Assembly (NCBI RefSeq): GCF_019175385.1
Contig: NC_083341.1
Span: forward strand, 92,530,321 to 92,594,320
DNA: 64,000 nucleotides
Direction of reading: 5' to 3'
Source: Lycium barbarum
Taxonomy: Eukaryota > Streptophyta > Magnoliopsida > Solanales > Solanaceae
In this document: piece after piece, positions 33,662-46,868 of the stretch
How positions within the stretch are numbered: position 1 is the stretch's first letter
Layout of the letters: each line of letters opens with the position of its first letter
The notes under the pieces: generated by a model
Databases searched by the model: none
What the model saw: only the letters and a program-made list of their open reading frames with translations
What the model was told of the DNA's origin: nothing
Made by a program: the position numbers and the translations under genes

Positions 33662-36276
33662 TGTTACACCTCAAAAAATTTGCCTTACATGTACTGTGAA
33701 TAGGACAATGAAGGTCATGACGTATACGGTGTTTTGATGAGTAAGAAGTAGTAATAGACGACCCTAAACGAGAATTTAAAAGCATGGGAGATAAGGAAAG
33801 GTAGTTGCTAAGAAAAGCAAATCATATGTGGTGTATCGGGTAAGACTAACGAGCAATGATTTTGTGATGGCATAATGGTGTCTTAGAGAAGTGTAATAAC
33901 GCCCTTTATGTTGATGTTGATATGTTAAACAAGTGCCAAGAAGGTTCCATAAGGATCGGAGATCAAACGAGACAACGAGAACGAAAACGGAATCACTGGG
34001 CATTAAACGGCCCAATCTACGGACCGTATAATTTATACCAGCCGTAGATTGGACCGTATAATTGGCCAAGAAGGCCACCAGCCACTGGACCAAATGTACG
34101 CCCATACATACGTTCTGTATAAATAGTACGGACTATATGTTGGTCCATATAATGTTGGTCGGCCAGCTTTTTAAATCACTTAAGGGATCATTTTTCCATT
34201 CCATCTTATTTCACCTTCCACTCTCCAACTCAAGAACTCTCTAGAAAAGTCTCCAAACACTTCAAATACATGAGAAATCAAAGGAAAACTAAGATCACCA
34301 ACACCAAATCTATGAAACAAAGTGTATGAAACCTAATTGGAAGTCATCTCCTTCAAGAAATTCCAAAAGAGGTGAAGAAGATTTTTAGTGCTAGAGGAGT
34401 ATTCTCATTCAAGGCTTGTTCAACCAACATCTAAGGTATGTTTCATGACTATACCATGTTGTTCAAGGTATTGGAAGGCTTAGATACTTGAAATGTAGAA
34501 GAATATAGAAAATGGGCCATTACTAAGTGAATAGTGTTATAATCGAATGGTAGTTGAATGGAATCATAAATGTTGATGCGTTATGGTTATGAATACATTG
34601 TAAATGATGTTTAGACCATGAAATAAGTATTACATAAGAGAAAACGCGATAACGAGCTATAACCATTAAATGTGGAAAAAATTGGAGAGAAATGGTGGAT
34701 TTTACTCAATGTATATAAATGATGATTACTGGTCTCTATATTGTGGATGTTGTTGTGAATGTTGGGAGTTGATAAAGAATATGGGAAAAGTAGTAGAAAC
34801 AAAGGAACTGCTGCCCAATTTTCCGTAGAAATCACGATGCGTTCTTGTAGTCAATTAACTAACGTTAGTTCGAATTCTCTCGTGAAGGTAACGATGTGAT
34901 ATCGAAGGAGAACAAGTGGACGATAGCTTAGTTAAACGACAAAGGTATGTGAGGCTAGTCCCTTTATTTCTATGGCATGAATCTCATGATATGATTTATC
35001 TTCCTTTCCATGATCCTCCTATATTCCGGAAAGCCAAGAGCCTAGGATCATGAATAGCTATATGAGTCAAAAGATATGATGTGACGTCCTTATAAAGTAA
35101 ATGATGTCGTTCCGTGTATCCACTCACCTTATATACTAATCCTTTCAAGGTGAGGCAGAATGCTCGTGAATTTTCATAATGGAATCGAGGGTTCATGACC
35201 TTACGTCACCTCGATAACATACAGTTGTTCTAGAGTCCTCATGCATGTACGATGACAAGCATATTATGATAAGAATGTTATTATAAGTATTTTATGATGA
35301 GCATGTCATGATCATATTACACCGCGCCTAGTTGGCCGGGCAGTCACCGCTAAGGCGGGCAACTATGTTATACACCATGGCCAGATGGCATGTGCAGACA
35401 CCACTAGTGGGCGGCATGAGATGATACCCCGGACGCGGGAGGCCTTGACGCGGGCTAATGTTATTGATTATCACACCGCACATGTCATGATCATATTACA
35501 CCACGCCTAGTTGGCCGGGCAGTCACCGCTAAGGCGGGCAGCTATGTTATACACCATGGCCAGATGGCATGGGCAGACACCACTAGTGGGCGGCATGAGA
35601 TGATACCCCGGACGCGAGAGGCCTGGACGCGGGCCAATGTTATTGATTATCACACCGCACCTATATGGTCGGGCAGTTTACCTGCACATATACATGTTAT
35701 GCATACATGAGATGATGATGAGCATAAAGTAAGTCAGCATGTATTACTTCCTATATGATTCACAGCCAGATACAGTTGCTCCATATTTGATACTTCTCTT
35801 ATTTCTTTGATGTGCTGTTATTGTTTATGCCTCTCATACTCAATACAACATTCGTACTGACGTCCGTTTTCTTTGGATGCTATGTTCATGCCCACAGGTA
35901 GACAGGGTGGTGAGATCGATCCAGATCCTTAGTAGCTGTCAGTTGATTGAGAGCACTCCATCGTTCGGAGGTGCTTATGATTATTCTTTTGGGCATATGT
36001 ATATTTCGGGCATGATGGAGTCTTGTCCCGTCTAGATGTATAGTATGTCAGTAGAGGCTCGTAGATGCGCAGTGTGGGTAGTATGGTCTCACATTTTTTT
36101 GATGGCCGAGAGGAACATGTATATAAAAGTGTTTATGTCTCTATATGAAATATGACTTTCCCATCTTTTGATTATAAGTAATAAAAGAGCATTAAACGAG
36201 CAAGATGAGTGGTAGCACGAGCAGTGCTCGGTGGTTAGCCCCGGGTACCCGTCGCGGCCCTAGCTGGGTCATGACA
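33662..36276 (+). repeat. array LTR A (2615 bp)
   Basis: TGTTACACCTC...GGTCATGACA. It differs from C and D by a 179-bp tandem duplication and a 21-bp deletion in its 3' part; these two changes account for its length. U3 contains an 11-bp inverted repeat CCAATCTACGG / CCGTAGATTGG (34012-34022, 34042-34052) and a TTTTTAAAT core promoter candidate at 34168-34176. Donor-like sites: CTAAG|GTATGT near 34436 and AAAG|GTATGT with GT at 34945; CCCACAG ends at 35897. Confidence 0.95.
35302..35659 (+). repeat. 179-bp tandem duplication in LTR A
   Basis: CATGTCATGATCATATTACA starts both units (35302 and 35481). The two units differ at only a few positions. LTRs B, C and D have one unit. Confidence 0.93.
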
Positions 36277-36280
36277 AAAG

Positions 36281-36292
36281 TGGTATCAGAGC
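36281..36292 (+). other. primer-binding site, array internal 1
   Basis: TGGTATCAGAGC, four bases after LTR A; initiator tRNA-Met type. Confidence 0.93.
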
Positions 36293-36479
36293 AGTTCATC
36301 CTAGGAAGTGTCTACCAGCCGTGTCTAGTAGAGTCTTGTTTATGGTGTGTTGCGCGCCACGCTAATAAACAAGAGGCTACAGGGCATTTAGGAAAATGAC
36401 CATCTTTCTTCTTATGAGATCGTGCGATAGAGCCATACATAAGATTTATTATTTCCTAAAAGTGTGTTGTGATTTCAGA

Positions 36480-37632
36480 ATGCTGCCGAAGGGAAAAGCT
36501 ACAGCCACCCAGAAGGGAAAAACTACGATGAAAAGGGGGGCGGAACGAGAGCTTCCGATGAATGTAGGGGAAGGTGAATCACAAAATGAGGCCTCGCCCA
36601 ATGTAGAAGAGCAAGGAGGAGCCTCAGCACCGGTCCCTCCACCGGGTGCTTCAGGTCAACAGGTGACCGAGGTCATACATTTATTGACACAATTGGTTGC
36701 CGCTCAGGCACAACGACAGAATGCGGGCTCGAGTGATCGTTCAGCTAGTACGAGAGCCGGTGATTTTATAACTCTGAATCCTCTGGAGTTCTTTGGGTCG
36801 AAGTCGGACGAAGATCCACAAAACTTCATTGATGAAATGTTGAGGACCTTATAGATTATTCATGCTTCCGAGACCGAATCCGTGGAGTTGGCCTCTTATA
36901 GACTCCGCGATGTGGCGGTATTATGGTACAACAATTGGATGGCATCAAGAGGAGAGAATGCGCCTCCTCCGGTTTGGCAGGAATTTATGGATGCCTTTGT
37001 TCGTCATTACTTGCCACCCGAGGTCCGTCGAGCCAGAGCGAACAGGTTCTTGAATCTAAAGCAAGGAAACATGAGTGCCCGAGAGTATAGTATGCAATTC
37101 AATTCCTTAGCTAGATTTGCTCCGACTATGGTGGCCGACATGGGAGACCGGGTCCATAGTTTTGTTAGTGGTTTGGGGCCACACTTGTTTAGAGATTGCT
37201 TGACGGCCTCTTTGCAAGACGGGATGGACATTTCCCGAATATAGGCCCATGCTCAGAATATTGAGGAACGACAACAGTCACAAAGAAGTGACCGTGATGG
37301 TGACAGAAGACAAGGTAAGAGGGCTAGATCTATGGGAGCGAGCAGTGAATATAGAGGGGGACCGAGAATGATGCACTCTAGACACTCAGGTCAGTCAGCA
37401 ACTAGTGCGCCTCCCAGATTCTCAGATAGGAGGTTTGATCGTTCTTTTCAGTCAGGACAGGGCCAGAGGTCGAGGGCCCCAGATTCTCAGTTCAGCGGAG
37501 ATTTTAGTCAGCGGAGACCTCCAGTACCGCGGTGCAGCCAGTGCGGTAGGTTGCATTCCGGGCAGTGCCGTCAGGGTTCTAATGCATGTTATGCCTGCGG
37601 GTAAGTTGGCCATATGATGAGAGATTGTCCTT
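36480..37632 (+). pseudogene. array copy 1 gag (broken)
   Basis: ATG at 36480, with TTTCAG one base upstream; starts M-L-P-K-G-K-A. The frame also extends upstream to 36396, but that part has no counterpart in E2 or E3. Stops unlike the sister copies: TAG 36852-36854 (AAG in copy 2), TAG 37242-37244 (CAA in copy 2) and TAA 37602-37604 (AAA in copy 2). Capsid motifs F-F-G-S-K, R-A-R-A-N-R-F-L-N-L and D-R-V-H-S-F-V-S-G-L are recognisable. Knuckles: C-S-Q-C-G-R-L-H-S-G-Q-C, then C-Y-A-C-G-stop-V-G-H-M-M-R-D-C, so one stop sits inside the CCHC itself. Confidence 0.92.
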
Positions 37633-40600
37633 TGGCGAGAGGTAGAGTTGGGACTCAGCCTACCGGATCAGCAGCTGGGTCTTCTTCGGTACGCTCGACA
37701 GCCCAGACTTCTCAGACTACCGCAGGCAGAGGCAGAGGAAGAGGGGGAGCATCTACTTCAGGTGCTGTCCAGCCCCGCGTATATGCTTTAGCTGGGCGAC
37801 AGGATCTTGAGTCCTCCCAAGATGTTGTTACAGGTACCTTGACTATACTTTCCCATGACGTATATGCTTCGATTGATCCGGGTTTTACCTTATCTTATGT
37901 TACTCCGTATGTTGCTGATTGTATTGGGGTGAAACCCGAGCCAATCAAACCTTTTGAGGTATTCACTCCGGTTTGTGATCCGGTAATAGCAAGGAAAGTT
38001 TACAAAAATTGTGTCATTGTGATACGTGATCGCCAGACTAAAGCCGATTTGATTGAGCTTGAAATGATAGATTTCGATGTGATTATGGGTATGGATTGGT
38101 TGGCCTCATGTTATGCTAATGTTGATTGCCGAACGAAAATGGTTCGATTTCAATTTCCGGGAGAGCCCGTACTTGAATGGAGGGGTAACACAACATCCCC
38201 AAAGGGTAGGATTATTTCCTACCTCAAGGCAAGAAAGATGATCGCTAAAGGTTATATTTATCATCTAGTTCTGGTTCATGAAACCGAGGCAAAGTCGCCA
38301 GCTTTCCAATCTGTTCCGGTGGTGAATGAATTCCCTGACGTATTTTCCAGACGAACTTCCAGGTCTTCCTCCTGAAAGGGAAATTGATTTCACTATTTAT
38401 GTGTTACCGGACACTGAGCCTATTTCTATTCCTCCCTATCGAATGGCTCCGGCAGAATTGAAAGAGCTGAAGGCACAGTTGAAGGACTTGCTTGAAAAGG
38501 GGTTTATAAGGCCCAGTTCATCGCCATGGGGAGCGCCAGTCTTGTTCGTGAGAAAGAAGGACGGATCTCTACGGATGTGCATCAATTACAGACAGCTGAA
38601 CAAGGTAACAATAAAGAACAAGTATCCCCTCCCCAGAATTGACGATTTGTTTGATCAATTACAGGGTACTAAGTGGTTCTCCAAGATAGATTTGAGGTCC
38701 GGTTATCATCAAGTGAGAATTAGAGAAGGAGATATTCCCAAAACAGCCTTCAGAACGAGGTATAGCCACTATGAGTTCCGAGTGATGTCGTTTTGGTTGA
38801 CAAATGCCCGGCGGTGTTCATGAATTTAATGAATAATGTGTTCAGGCCATTCTTGGATCTCTTCGTGATAGTATTTATCGATGATATTCTGGTGTATTCT
38901 CGCACAGAATCAGAACATGCAGATCATCTAAGAATTGTCCTTGGCGTTCTCCGAGCTCGGGTATTATATGAAAAATTTTCAAAGTACGAGTTCTGGCTAA
39001 ATTCTGTGGAATTTCTAGGCCATGTTATTTCAGATAATGGCATCCGAGTCGACACTCAGAAAATAGAAGCTGTGAAGACTTGGCCAAGGCCTATAACACC
39101 TAAGGAAGTTCGTAGTTTCCTTGGTTTGGCTGGATATTATAGAAGATTTGTAGAGGGCTTCTCGTCTATTTCAGCTCCATTAACGAAGCTATCCTAGAAG
39201 TCGGCGAAATTTCAGTGGAACGATGTTTGTGAGCGTAGTTTCCAAGAGTTGAAAGACAGATTGACTTCAGCCCCAGTGTTAACACTTCCAGAAGGGCCAG
39301 AAGGCTATGTTGTATATTGTGACGCTTCCGGTGTGGGACTAGGATGTGTATTGATGCAGCATGGCAAAGTTATTGCATATGCCTCGAGACAATTGCGGAA
39401 ACATGAAAAGAATTATCCAACTCATGATCTCGAATTGGCTACGGTTATTCATGCCTTGAAGATATGGAGACACTATTTTTATGGTGTGCACGTCGATATT
39501 TATACAGATCACAAGAGTCTCCAGCATATTTTCAAACAGAAGGAGTTAAATGTGCGACAGAGGCGATGGTTAGAACTACTGAAGGATTACGATGTGAATA
39601 TTCTATATCATCCCGGAAAAGCGAATATGGTAGTCGACACGCTTAGCCGCCGATCAATGGGTAGTTTACGTGGAGTTCCTTCAGAAAAGGAAGAAATGCT
39701 TCGTGAGCTCCATCGACAAGCAAATCTCGGAGTACGTGCAATTGACTCGGGTAGTACAAGTATTAGCATCAATGACCCCATAGTGTCGTCTTTGAGTATA
39801 GAAGTGAAGGAACGACAATATGAAGACTCTCAGTTAAGCCATTACCGAGACCTATCTCGTGAAAAGGAAAAGTCTCCATTTGAAGTTTCCATAGATGGGG
39901 TCCTTAGATATCGGGGTAGGCTATGCGTACCGGATGTGGCAAATTTGCGCCAACGAATTTTAGAGGAAGCACACTATTCTCGGTATTCTATTCATCCCGG
40001 TGCAACAAAAATGTATCATGACCTCAAATTGATATACTGGTGGGATGCCATAAAGAGGAATATAGCAGATTTTGTAGCACAATATCCAAATTTCCAACAG
40101 GTAAAAGCAGAACATCAGAAGCCAGGGGGCTTATTACAAGCAATGGAAATTCCTACATGGAAATAGGAAGAAATTAATATGGATTTCATTGTAGGGATAC
40201 CTCGCTCCCGAGGCTAATATGATTCTATATGGGTGATCGTAGACAGGCTCACGAAAGCAGCTCATTTCCTCCCAGTTAGAACCACGTATTCGGCAGAAGA
40301 TTATCCCAGGTTGTATCTAAAGGAAATTGTGCGACTTCATGGAATTCCTTTGGCCATTATTACAGACAGAGGGGCGCAGTTTACAACCAAATTTTGGAAA
40401 TCCTTCCAGGAAGGTCTAGGTACCCAAGTCAAGCTCAGTACGGCGTTTCATCCACAGACGGATGGACAAGACGAACGTACTATTCAGACCTTGGAGGATA
40501 TGCTACGAGCGTGTGTGTTGGATTTTGGCGGTAGTTGGGATGAGCATTTACCCGTTATAGAATTCGCATACAACAATAGCTACCATTCCGGTATTCAAAT

Positions 40601-41254
40601 GGATCCATATGAAGCTTTGTATGGAAGGAAATGTAGATCTCCAATTGGATGGTTTGAGACCGGAGAGACACAATTAATAGGCCCCGACTTGATTCAACAA
40701 GCAGTCGAAAAAGTCAAGGTCATACGAGATCGATTATTGACAGCCCAAAGTCGCCAAAAGTCTTATGCGGACAATCGCCGACGAGACCTGGAATTTCAGG
40801 CCAATGATTGGGTATTTTTTAAGGTATTTCCAATGAAAGGGGTAATGAGATTTGGTAGAAAGTGGAAGTTGAGCCCAAGGTACATTGGACCCTATCGAGT
40901 CGTTAGTAAGATGGGTCGTGTAGCCTACAAACTGGACTTGCCTTCAGAGCTTGAGTCCGTGCATCCAGTTTTTCATGTTTCGATGCTCCGCAAGTGCATT
41001 AGAGACCCAACAAGAATAGACCCGGTTGATGATGTCCAACTGACAGAGAAATTGACATATGAAGAAGTGCCGATTTCTATTTTAGATAGACAAGGGCGAA
41101 GACTTCGGAACAAAGAGGTTGCTTCAGTCAAGGTTCTGTGGCGGAATAACAATAGGGAAGAAATGATTGGGAAGCGGAGGAGAATATGAAAACCAAATAT
41201 CCGCATTTATTCCAACCCCCAGAGGAGACTCAAGATGAAACGTCGACGAGATGA
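37633..41254 (+). pseudogene. array copy 1 pol (broken)
   Basis: Protease D-P-G at 37874-37882. An extra T near 38345 shifts the frame before RT. RT resumes in 38326-38823 with [12 protein letters not shown] and K-I-D-L-R-S-G-Y-H; a base is missing near 38811; F-I-D-D is at 38874-38885. Stops: TAG 39195-39197 (CAG in sisters), TAG 40164-40166 (TGG in sisters) and TAA 40215-40217 (AAA in sisters). RNase H is about 39300-39540 and the integrase zinc domain about 39960-40110, where the second CxxC half has decayed (Y-P-N-F where sisters have C-P-N-C). The DD(E) core and GPF/Y are open from 40233. A missing T at about 41167 removes the chromodomain Trp and shifts the frame to a stop at 41187-41189. 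The original stop would be TGA 41252-41254. Confidence 0.92.
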
Positions 41255-41457
41255 GGTATGTATGCTTTATTTTTATGCTTTTGGTCGTGTGTGGCCATAA
41301 ATATGTTGATATTATGATGTAGCCCTGTGAGGCGATGATATTATGAGTTGCTGTGACAGGTTGGTAGTGCCCAATTACAGGGGAAACCCTAGCGAAATTT
41401 TCATAGAATCCCGAGTGTTTAACATTCGAGGACGAATGTTCCAAAAGGGGGAAAGGA
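41255..41457 (+). promoter_or_regulatory. array copy 1 3' UTR: intron-like segment, hairpin, polypurine tract
   Basis: GAG|GTATGT follows the original pol stop; 41256-41359 is a 104-nt GT...AG interval. Hairpin AACATTCGAGGACGAATGTT at 41421-41440; polypurine tract AAAAGGGGGAAAGGA at about 41443-41457. Confidence 0.8.
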
Positions 41458-44400
41458 TGTTACACCTCAAAAAATTCGCCTTACATGTACTGTGAATAGG
41501 ACAACGAAGGTCATGACGTATACGGTGTTTTGACGAGTAAGAAGTAGTATTCGACGACCCTTAACGAGAATTTAAAAGCATGGGAGATAAGGAAAGGTAG
41601 TTGCTAAGAATAGCAAATCATATGTGGTGTATCGGGTAAGAATAACGAGCAACGATTTTGTGATGGCATAATGGTTTCTTATAGAAGTGTAATAACGCAC
41701 TTTAGGTTGATGTTGAGATGTTAAACAAGTGCTAAGAAGGTTCCATAAGGATCGGAGATCAAACGAGACAACGAGAACGAAAACGGAATCACTGGGCATT
41801 ATACGGCCCAATCTACGGACCGTATAATTTATACCAGCCATAGATTGGACCGTATAATTGGCCAAGAAGGCCATCAACCACTGGACCAAATGTATGCCAA
41901 TACATACGGTCCGTATAAATAGTACGGACCGTATGTTGGTCCGTATAATGTTTGTCGGCCAGCTTTTTAAATGACTTAAGGGATCATTTTTCCATTCCAT
42001 CTTACTTCATATTCCATTCTCCAACCCAAGAACTCTCTTGAAAAGTCTCCAAACACTTCAACTACAAGATAAATCAAAGGAAAACTAAGATCACCAACAC
42101 CAAATCTATGAAATAAAGTTTATGAAACCTAATTGGAAGTCATCTCCTTCAAGAAATTCCAAAAGAGGTGAAGAAGAGTTTTAGTGCTAGAGGAGTATTC
42201 TCATTCAAGGCTTGTTCAACCAACATCTAATTTATGTTTCATGACTATACCATGTCGTTCAAGGTATTGGAAGGCTTAGATACTTGAAATGTAGAAGAAT
42301 ATAGAAAATGGGCCATTACTAAGTGAATAGTGTCATAATCGAATGGAAGTTGAATGGAATCATGAATGTTGATGCGTTATGGTTATGAATACATTTTAAA
42401 CGATTTGTAGACCATGAAATGAGTATTATATAAGAGAAAACGCGATAAAGAGCTATAACCATTAAATGTGGAAAAAATTGGAGAGAAATGGTGGATTTTA
42501 CTCAAAGTATATAAATGATGATTACTAGTCTCTATATTGTGGATGTTGTTGTGAATGTTGGGAGTTGATATAGAATATGGGAAAAGTAGTAGAAACAAAG
42601 GAAGTGCTGCCCAATTTTCCCTAGAAATCACGATGCGTTCTTGTAGTCAATTAACTAACGTTAGTCCGAATTCTCTCATGAAGGTAACGACGTGATATCG
42701 AAGGAGAACAAGTGGGCGATAGCATAGCTAAACGACAAAGGTATGTGAGGCTAGTAACTTTCTTTCTATGGCATGAATCTCATGATATGATTTCTCTTCC
42801 TTTCCATGATCCTCATATATTCCGGTAAGCTAAGAGCCTAAGATCATGAATAGCTATATGAGTCAAAAGATATGATGTGACGTTCTTATAAAGTAAATGA
42901 TGCCGTTTCATGTATCCACTCACCTTATATACTAATCCTTTCAAGGTGAGGCAGAATGCTCGTGAATGTTCATAATGGAATCGAGGGTTCACGACCTTAC
43001 GTCACCTCGATAACATACAGTTGTTCTAGAGTCCTCATGCATGTACGATGACAAGCATATTATGATAAGCATGTTATTATAAGTATTTTATGATGAGCAT
43101 GTCATGATCATATTAAACCGCGCCTAGTTGGCCGGGCAGTCACCGCTAAGGCGGGCAGTTATGTTATACACCATGGCCAGATGGCATGGGCTGACACTGC
43201 TAGTGGGCGGCGTGAGATGATACCCCGGACGCGGGAGGCCTGGACGCGGGCTAATGTTATTGATTATCACACCGCACCTATATGGTCGGGCAGTTTTGTT
43301 ATGTCCCGTGTTTTCGTATAATTGGATATCGAGAAATAATTACGACTTGTGTGTTATAAGGACATAATTTGATTTTAGTGAATATGACTATGTTGGTTAT
43401 GGAATTATTAATGTTAAGACCTCGGGGAAGGCCGAGAATAAATTTGGAGTTTCGGAAATTAGTTTCGGGAATTACAAAACGGGACTTTTAATGAATTGGG
43501 CCAAGAAAAATTGAAACAAGAATTGAGGCCCAAGTCTTTGGGGTGGCCGGCCATATTGGCTTGGCCCAAACCCATTTTTAAATGTCATGTGTCATGCACA
43601 TGACCCTTAGTAATGGATATATATCAATGTTTCCTTTGTATTTATCAAGAACAAATTATAACTCAACTTTGAGCACTTCATTGCTCTCGGCCGAGAACCC
43701 CATTTCCAAAACAAAAAAATTCCTTAGCCTTTGTTATTGATCCAAAAACCGTGCCCTTCCCATATTGGTAGAGTACTCAAGACGCTCTCCGACGGGGTAC
43801 AATTAGTTTGGCGAAAGGCGCACGTTTGCGGCAAGTCGGAAATTCAAGAAAAGGTAAGAATTTTGCTACTTTAATGTTATGGAATTTGTAGGAATGTGAT
43901 AAGGATTGAGAATAGACGAGAATCCCGTAGTTTTGATGTGTGTAGAAAACCATGGGTGTGTGTGTATAGAGTGTTGTGGCCGTGTGCCCTAAGAAGGAGA
44001 AAGAAATGTGAATTGATCTTGTTTAGTTCGTTAGTTGCGTTGTTGTGACCTTTATAACGTAAATGAATGTTTAACGAATTGAATTGGTGTTGGGAAACGA
44101 TTTCGGAACTTTATGGGAAAGTATATACCTTCGGTATCATTATGTATATCATTGTATATTTATAGTGCTAAAGACTTTAAATATGAATTTATAATGATGT
44201 TAATGAATTCGGAATGAAACGACGCGAGTTAGAATATTCGTCGTGAACTTTCGATGTTTTGAAGAATTATGGAAAGTAATGGATTTTGGGGTAATTTCGT
44301 GTATGGTTTGGAATATGTTTGGGATGTGTTTTGAATAATCGCGAATGAGTAAATGAATATAATGATGTGGATATAGATTTGGAGTTTTGGAAGTTTGAAT

Positions 44401-46852
44401 GAAAAGTTGCCAACTTAGGTAATAAGGTAGGACTTTGAAGGTAGAGTGGTTTGATTATGATTTGTGTTGTTTGTTGATGTGTGGGCTGTTGTTGTTGTTG
44501 TATTTTGAGCCGAGCTAAGTCTCGGAGATGTTAGATTTATAGGGGAAATGCTGCCGAAATTTCGGTAGGCAAAAATGAAGTTAAAGGCATTTTTAAGCCT
44601 AAGAATCTCAATTGGTAACTTTGACCATTTGCAGATTTCGGACGAAACGGGACTTGACTTTTGGGAGAGCATACGACGTCTGTAAGGTATGTAAAGCTAC
44701 CCACTCCTTCGTTTGGCATATCTTAGTATGATAGGCGAATATGAGAACTTCCGGAGCATTTCTGCTCCTCGAAACCCGATCCACAGAAAAGTTACTATTC
44801 ATTCAATTCAATTGAAGCCTAAGGGCTCTATTTTGGCTAGAATGCCACCACTCATCCGAAACCTATCGAAATGTGATCGGGTAACTTAGAAATGATTATG
44901 CATGACCCTTTGGCCTATAAATGTTAAGAAAATATGTTCGCCACCTCAATTTGACTCGAGGTGGGCCCGCTAACCCCGATACGCCCTATTTGCCTTATTG
45001 GGCTATCTTTGTGAATAAAGTTTGCTATGGTACTTTCGATTTTGGAATCCCCTCTTATGAGATATATTTGGAATATTATGATATGATAAGTTATGTTTTG
45101 AGCCATACGTACCATTTTGGAAACTTTTGTGAAACGGATCTTTGTATCGACTAAGTATTCGCTTATTTTGTGCTATGGAACGATTTGTAAAACTATTATG
45201 TTTTGAAAGACTATTTTGAAGTATGATTTGCATTTGTTTTCTCACGACTCCGCTCGTGCCTTATTATGACTTCGTTCACCGGTTCCCGGGCCGGTTATGA
45301 TTCGTGCGCCTTATAATAATTCGGCCGTATGCTGTGTTACGGTTCCCGAGGCTTCGCCATAGGGCCGGGTTCCGTTTGGAGTTATGCTGTGATATGGCTC
45401 GTGATGCGATACGCTCACCTATGATTATGTTTGTGTTCGGGGATGTACGGAGATTTGAAACCTTCTGGTGTTATGCTGTGTGTGGCGCCAGCGTCGGAGT
45501 GGCGACCACGTTCCTAAGCGTTTGCATGATTTCGTTTGCATTATATATACGTATATGATTTTGATACGGATTTTGACATACCGATTTGTATTCCATTTTG
45601 TTATCTGATTCGCTGTCAGTTCTGATCCATATTTCTGTACTCCGTGCTTTACATACTCAGTACATATTTCGTACTGACCCCCTTCTTCTGGGGTTGCGTT
45701 TTATGCCCGCAGGTACAGACATTGGTGACCCTCCGCAGTAGGCTTCACCCTTTGCTATTCCGGAGTACTCCTCTTTGATCCGGAGTCCACTTTTGGTACA
45801 GACTTCTTTTGCTTTGTATATATTCTGTACATTTGACTATTTGGGTACGGCGGGGCCCTGTCTCGCCATATGTCTTTGTTTTGAGTTCGTAGAGGCCTGT
45901 AGTCATATATGTGGGGTGAGGGTCCTGTATATGTTGGTTTGTTTTCGTTTTCTGGTCATAAAGCGGTCTGTTTGTTATGCTGGCCCCAAATGGCCCTTAT
46001 GCTTATGTTTGCACTTTTGACCGGCGATGTCTATTCCGCCGCTCAGTTTGTATTTGATATGGCATTTTGATTTGGTGTGACCGCTTAAGACATATTTTTG
46101 ATATAAATTACGTTTGATATGATTTCGCAAAATTCTGAAATAAGTTTGGATTTGATAATGAATGTCCGATTCGGTCTGGGTACCCAGGTAGGGTGCCAGT
46201 CGCGGCCCACGGGGCTGGGTCGTGACAAATTTACTTGCACATATACATGTTATGCATACATGAGATGATGATGAGCATAAAGTAAGTCAGCATGCATTAC
46301 TTCCTATATGATTCACAGCCAGATACAGTTACTCCATATTTGATACTTCTCTTATTTCGTTGATGTGTTGTTATTGTTTATGCCTCTCATACTCAGTACA
46401 ACATTCGTACTGACGTCCGTTTTCTTTGGACGCTATGTTCATGCCCACAGGTAGACAGGGAGGTGAGCTCTATCCAGATCCTTAGTAGCTGTCAGCTGAT
46501 TGAGAGCACTCCATCGTTCGGAGGTGCTTATGATTATTCTTTTGGGCATATGTATATTTCGGGCACGAAGGAGTCTTGTCCCGTCTAGATGTATAGTATG
46601 TCAGTAGAGGCTCGTAGATGCGCAGTGTGGGTAGTATGGTCTCACATTTTTTTCATGTTTATGTATATTATATTTTGATGGCCGAGAGGCACATGTATAT
46701 AAAAGTACTTATGTTTCTATATGAAATATGACTTTCCCATCTTTTGATTATAAGTAATAAAAGAGCATTAAACGAGCAAGATGAGTGATAGTACGAGCGG
46801 TGCTCGGTGGTTAGCCCCGGGTACCCGTCGCGGCCCTAGCTGGGTCGTGACA
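41458..46852 (+). repeat. array LTR B, interrupted by a solo LTR
   Basis: TGTTACACCTC at 41458, GTGACA ending 46852. Removing the solo LTR and its 5-bp duplication leaves 2459 bp, the same as LTR D. Its U3 shares variants with D and its R/U5 shares variants with A. The first donor-like site (CTAAG|GTATG in sisters) is changed to CTAATTTATG near 42228-42236. It serves both as the 3' LTR of copy 1 and the 5' LTR of copy 2. Confidence 0.94.
43297..46227 (+). mobile_element. solo LTR (2931 bp) of an E3-like family inside LTR B
   Basis: TGTTATGTCCCG...GGGTCGTGACA, flanked by AGTTT (43292-43296) and AATTT (46228-46232), a 5-bp target duplication with one change. There is no PBS, coding or polypurine sequence, so the internal region was lost, presumably by LTR-LTR recombination. 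It carries AAAAG|GTAAG near 43851, AAG|GTATGTAAAG near 44687, the CTCAGTACATATTTCGTACT stem-loop (45658-45677) and ATGCCCGCAG|GTACAG near 45701-45715. Closest relative in the window: the LTRs of E3. Confidence 0.92.
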
Positions 46853-46856
46853 AAAG

Positions 46857-46868
46857 TGGTATCAGAGC
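46857..46868 (+). other. primer-binding site, array internal 2
   Basis: TGGTATCAGAGC, four bases after LTR B. Confidence 0.93.

Noticed and set aside
33776..34105. Antisense ORF of 109 aa in LTR A, repeated in LTRs B, C and partly D
   Set aside because: It recurs only because the LTRs are duplicates, crosses the U3 palindromes, has no start context or domain, and is disrupted in D.
36396..36479. In-frame N-terminal extension of array gag (also 46972-47055)
   Set aside because: Absent from E2, E3 and copy 3; lies in the leader upstream of the acceptor-like CAG. The ATG at 36480/47056 matches all other gag starts.
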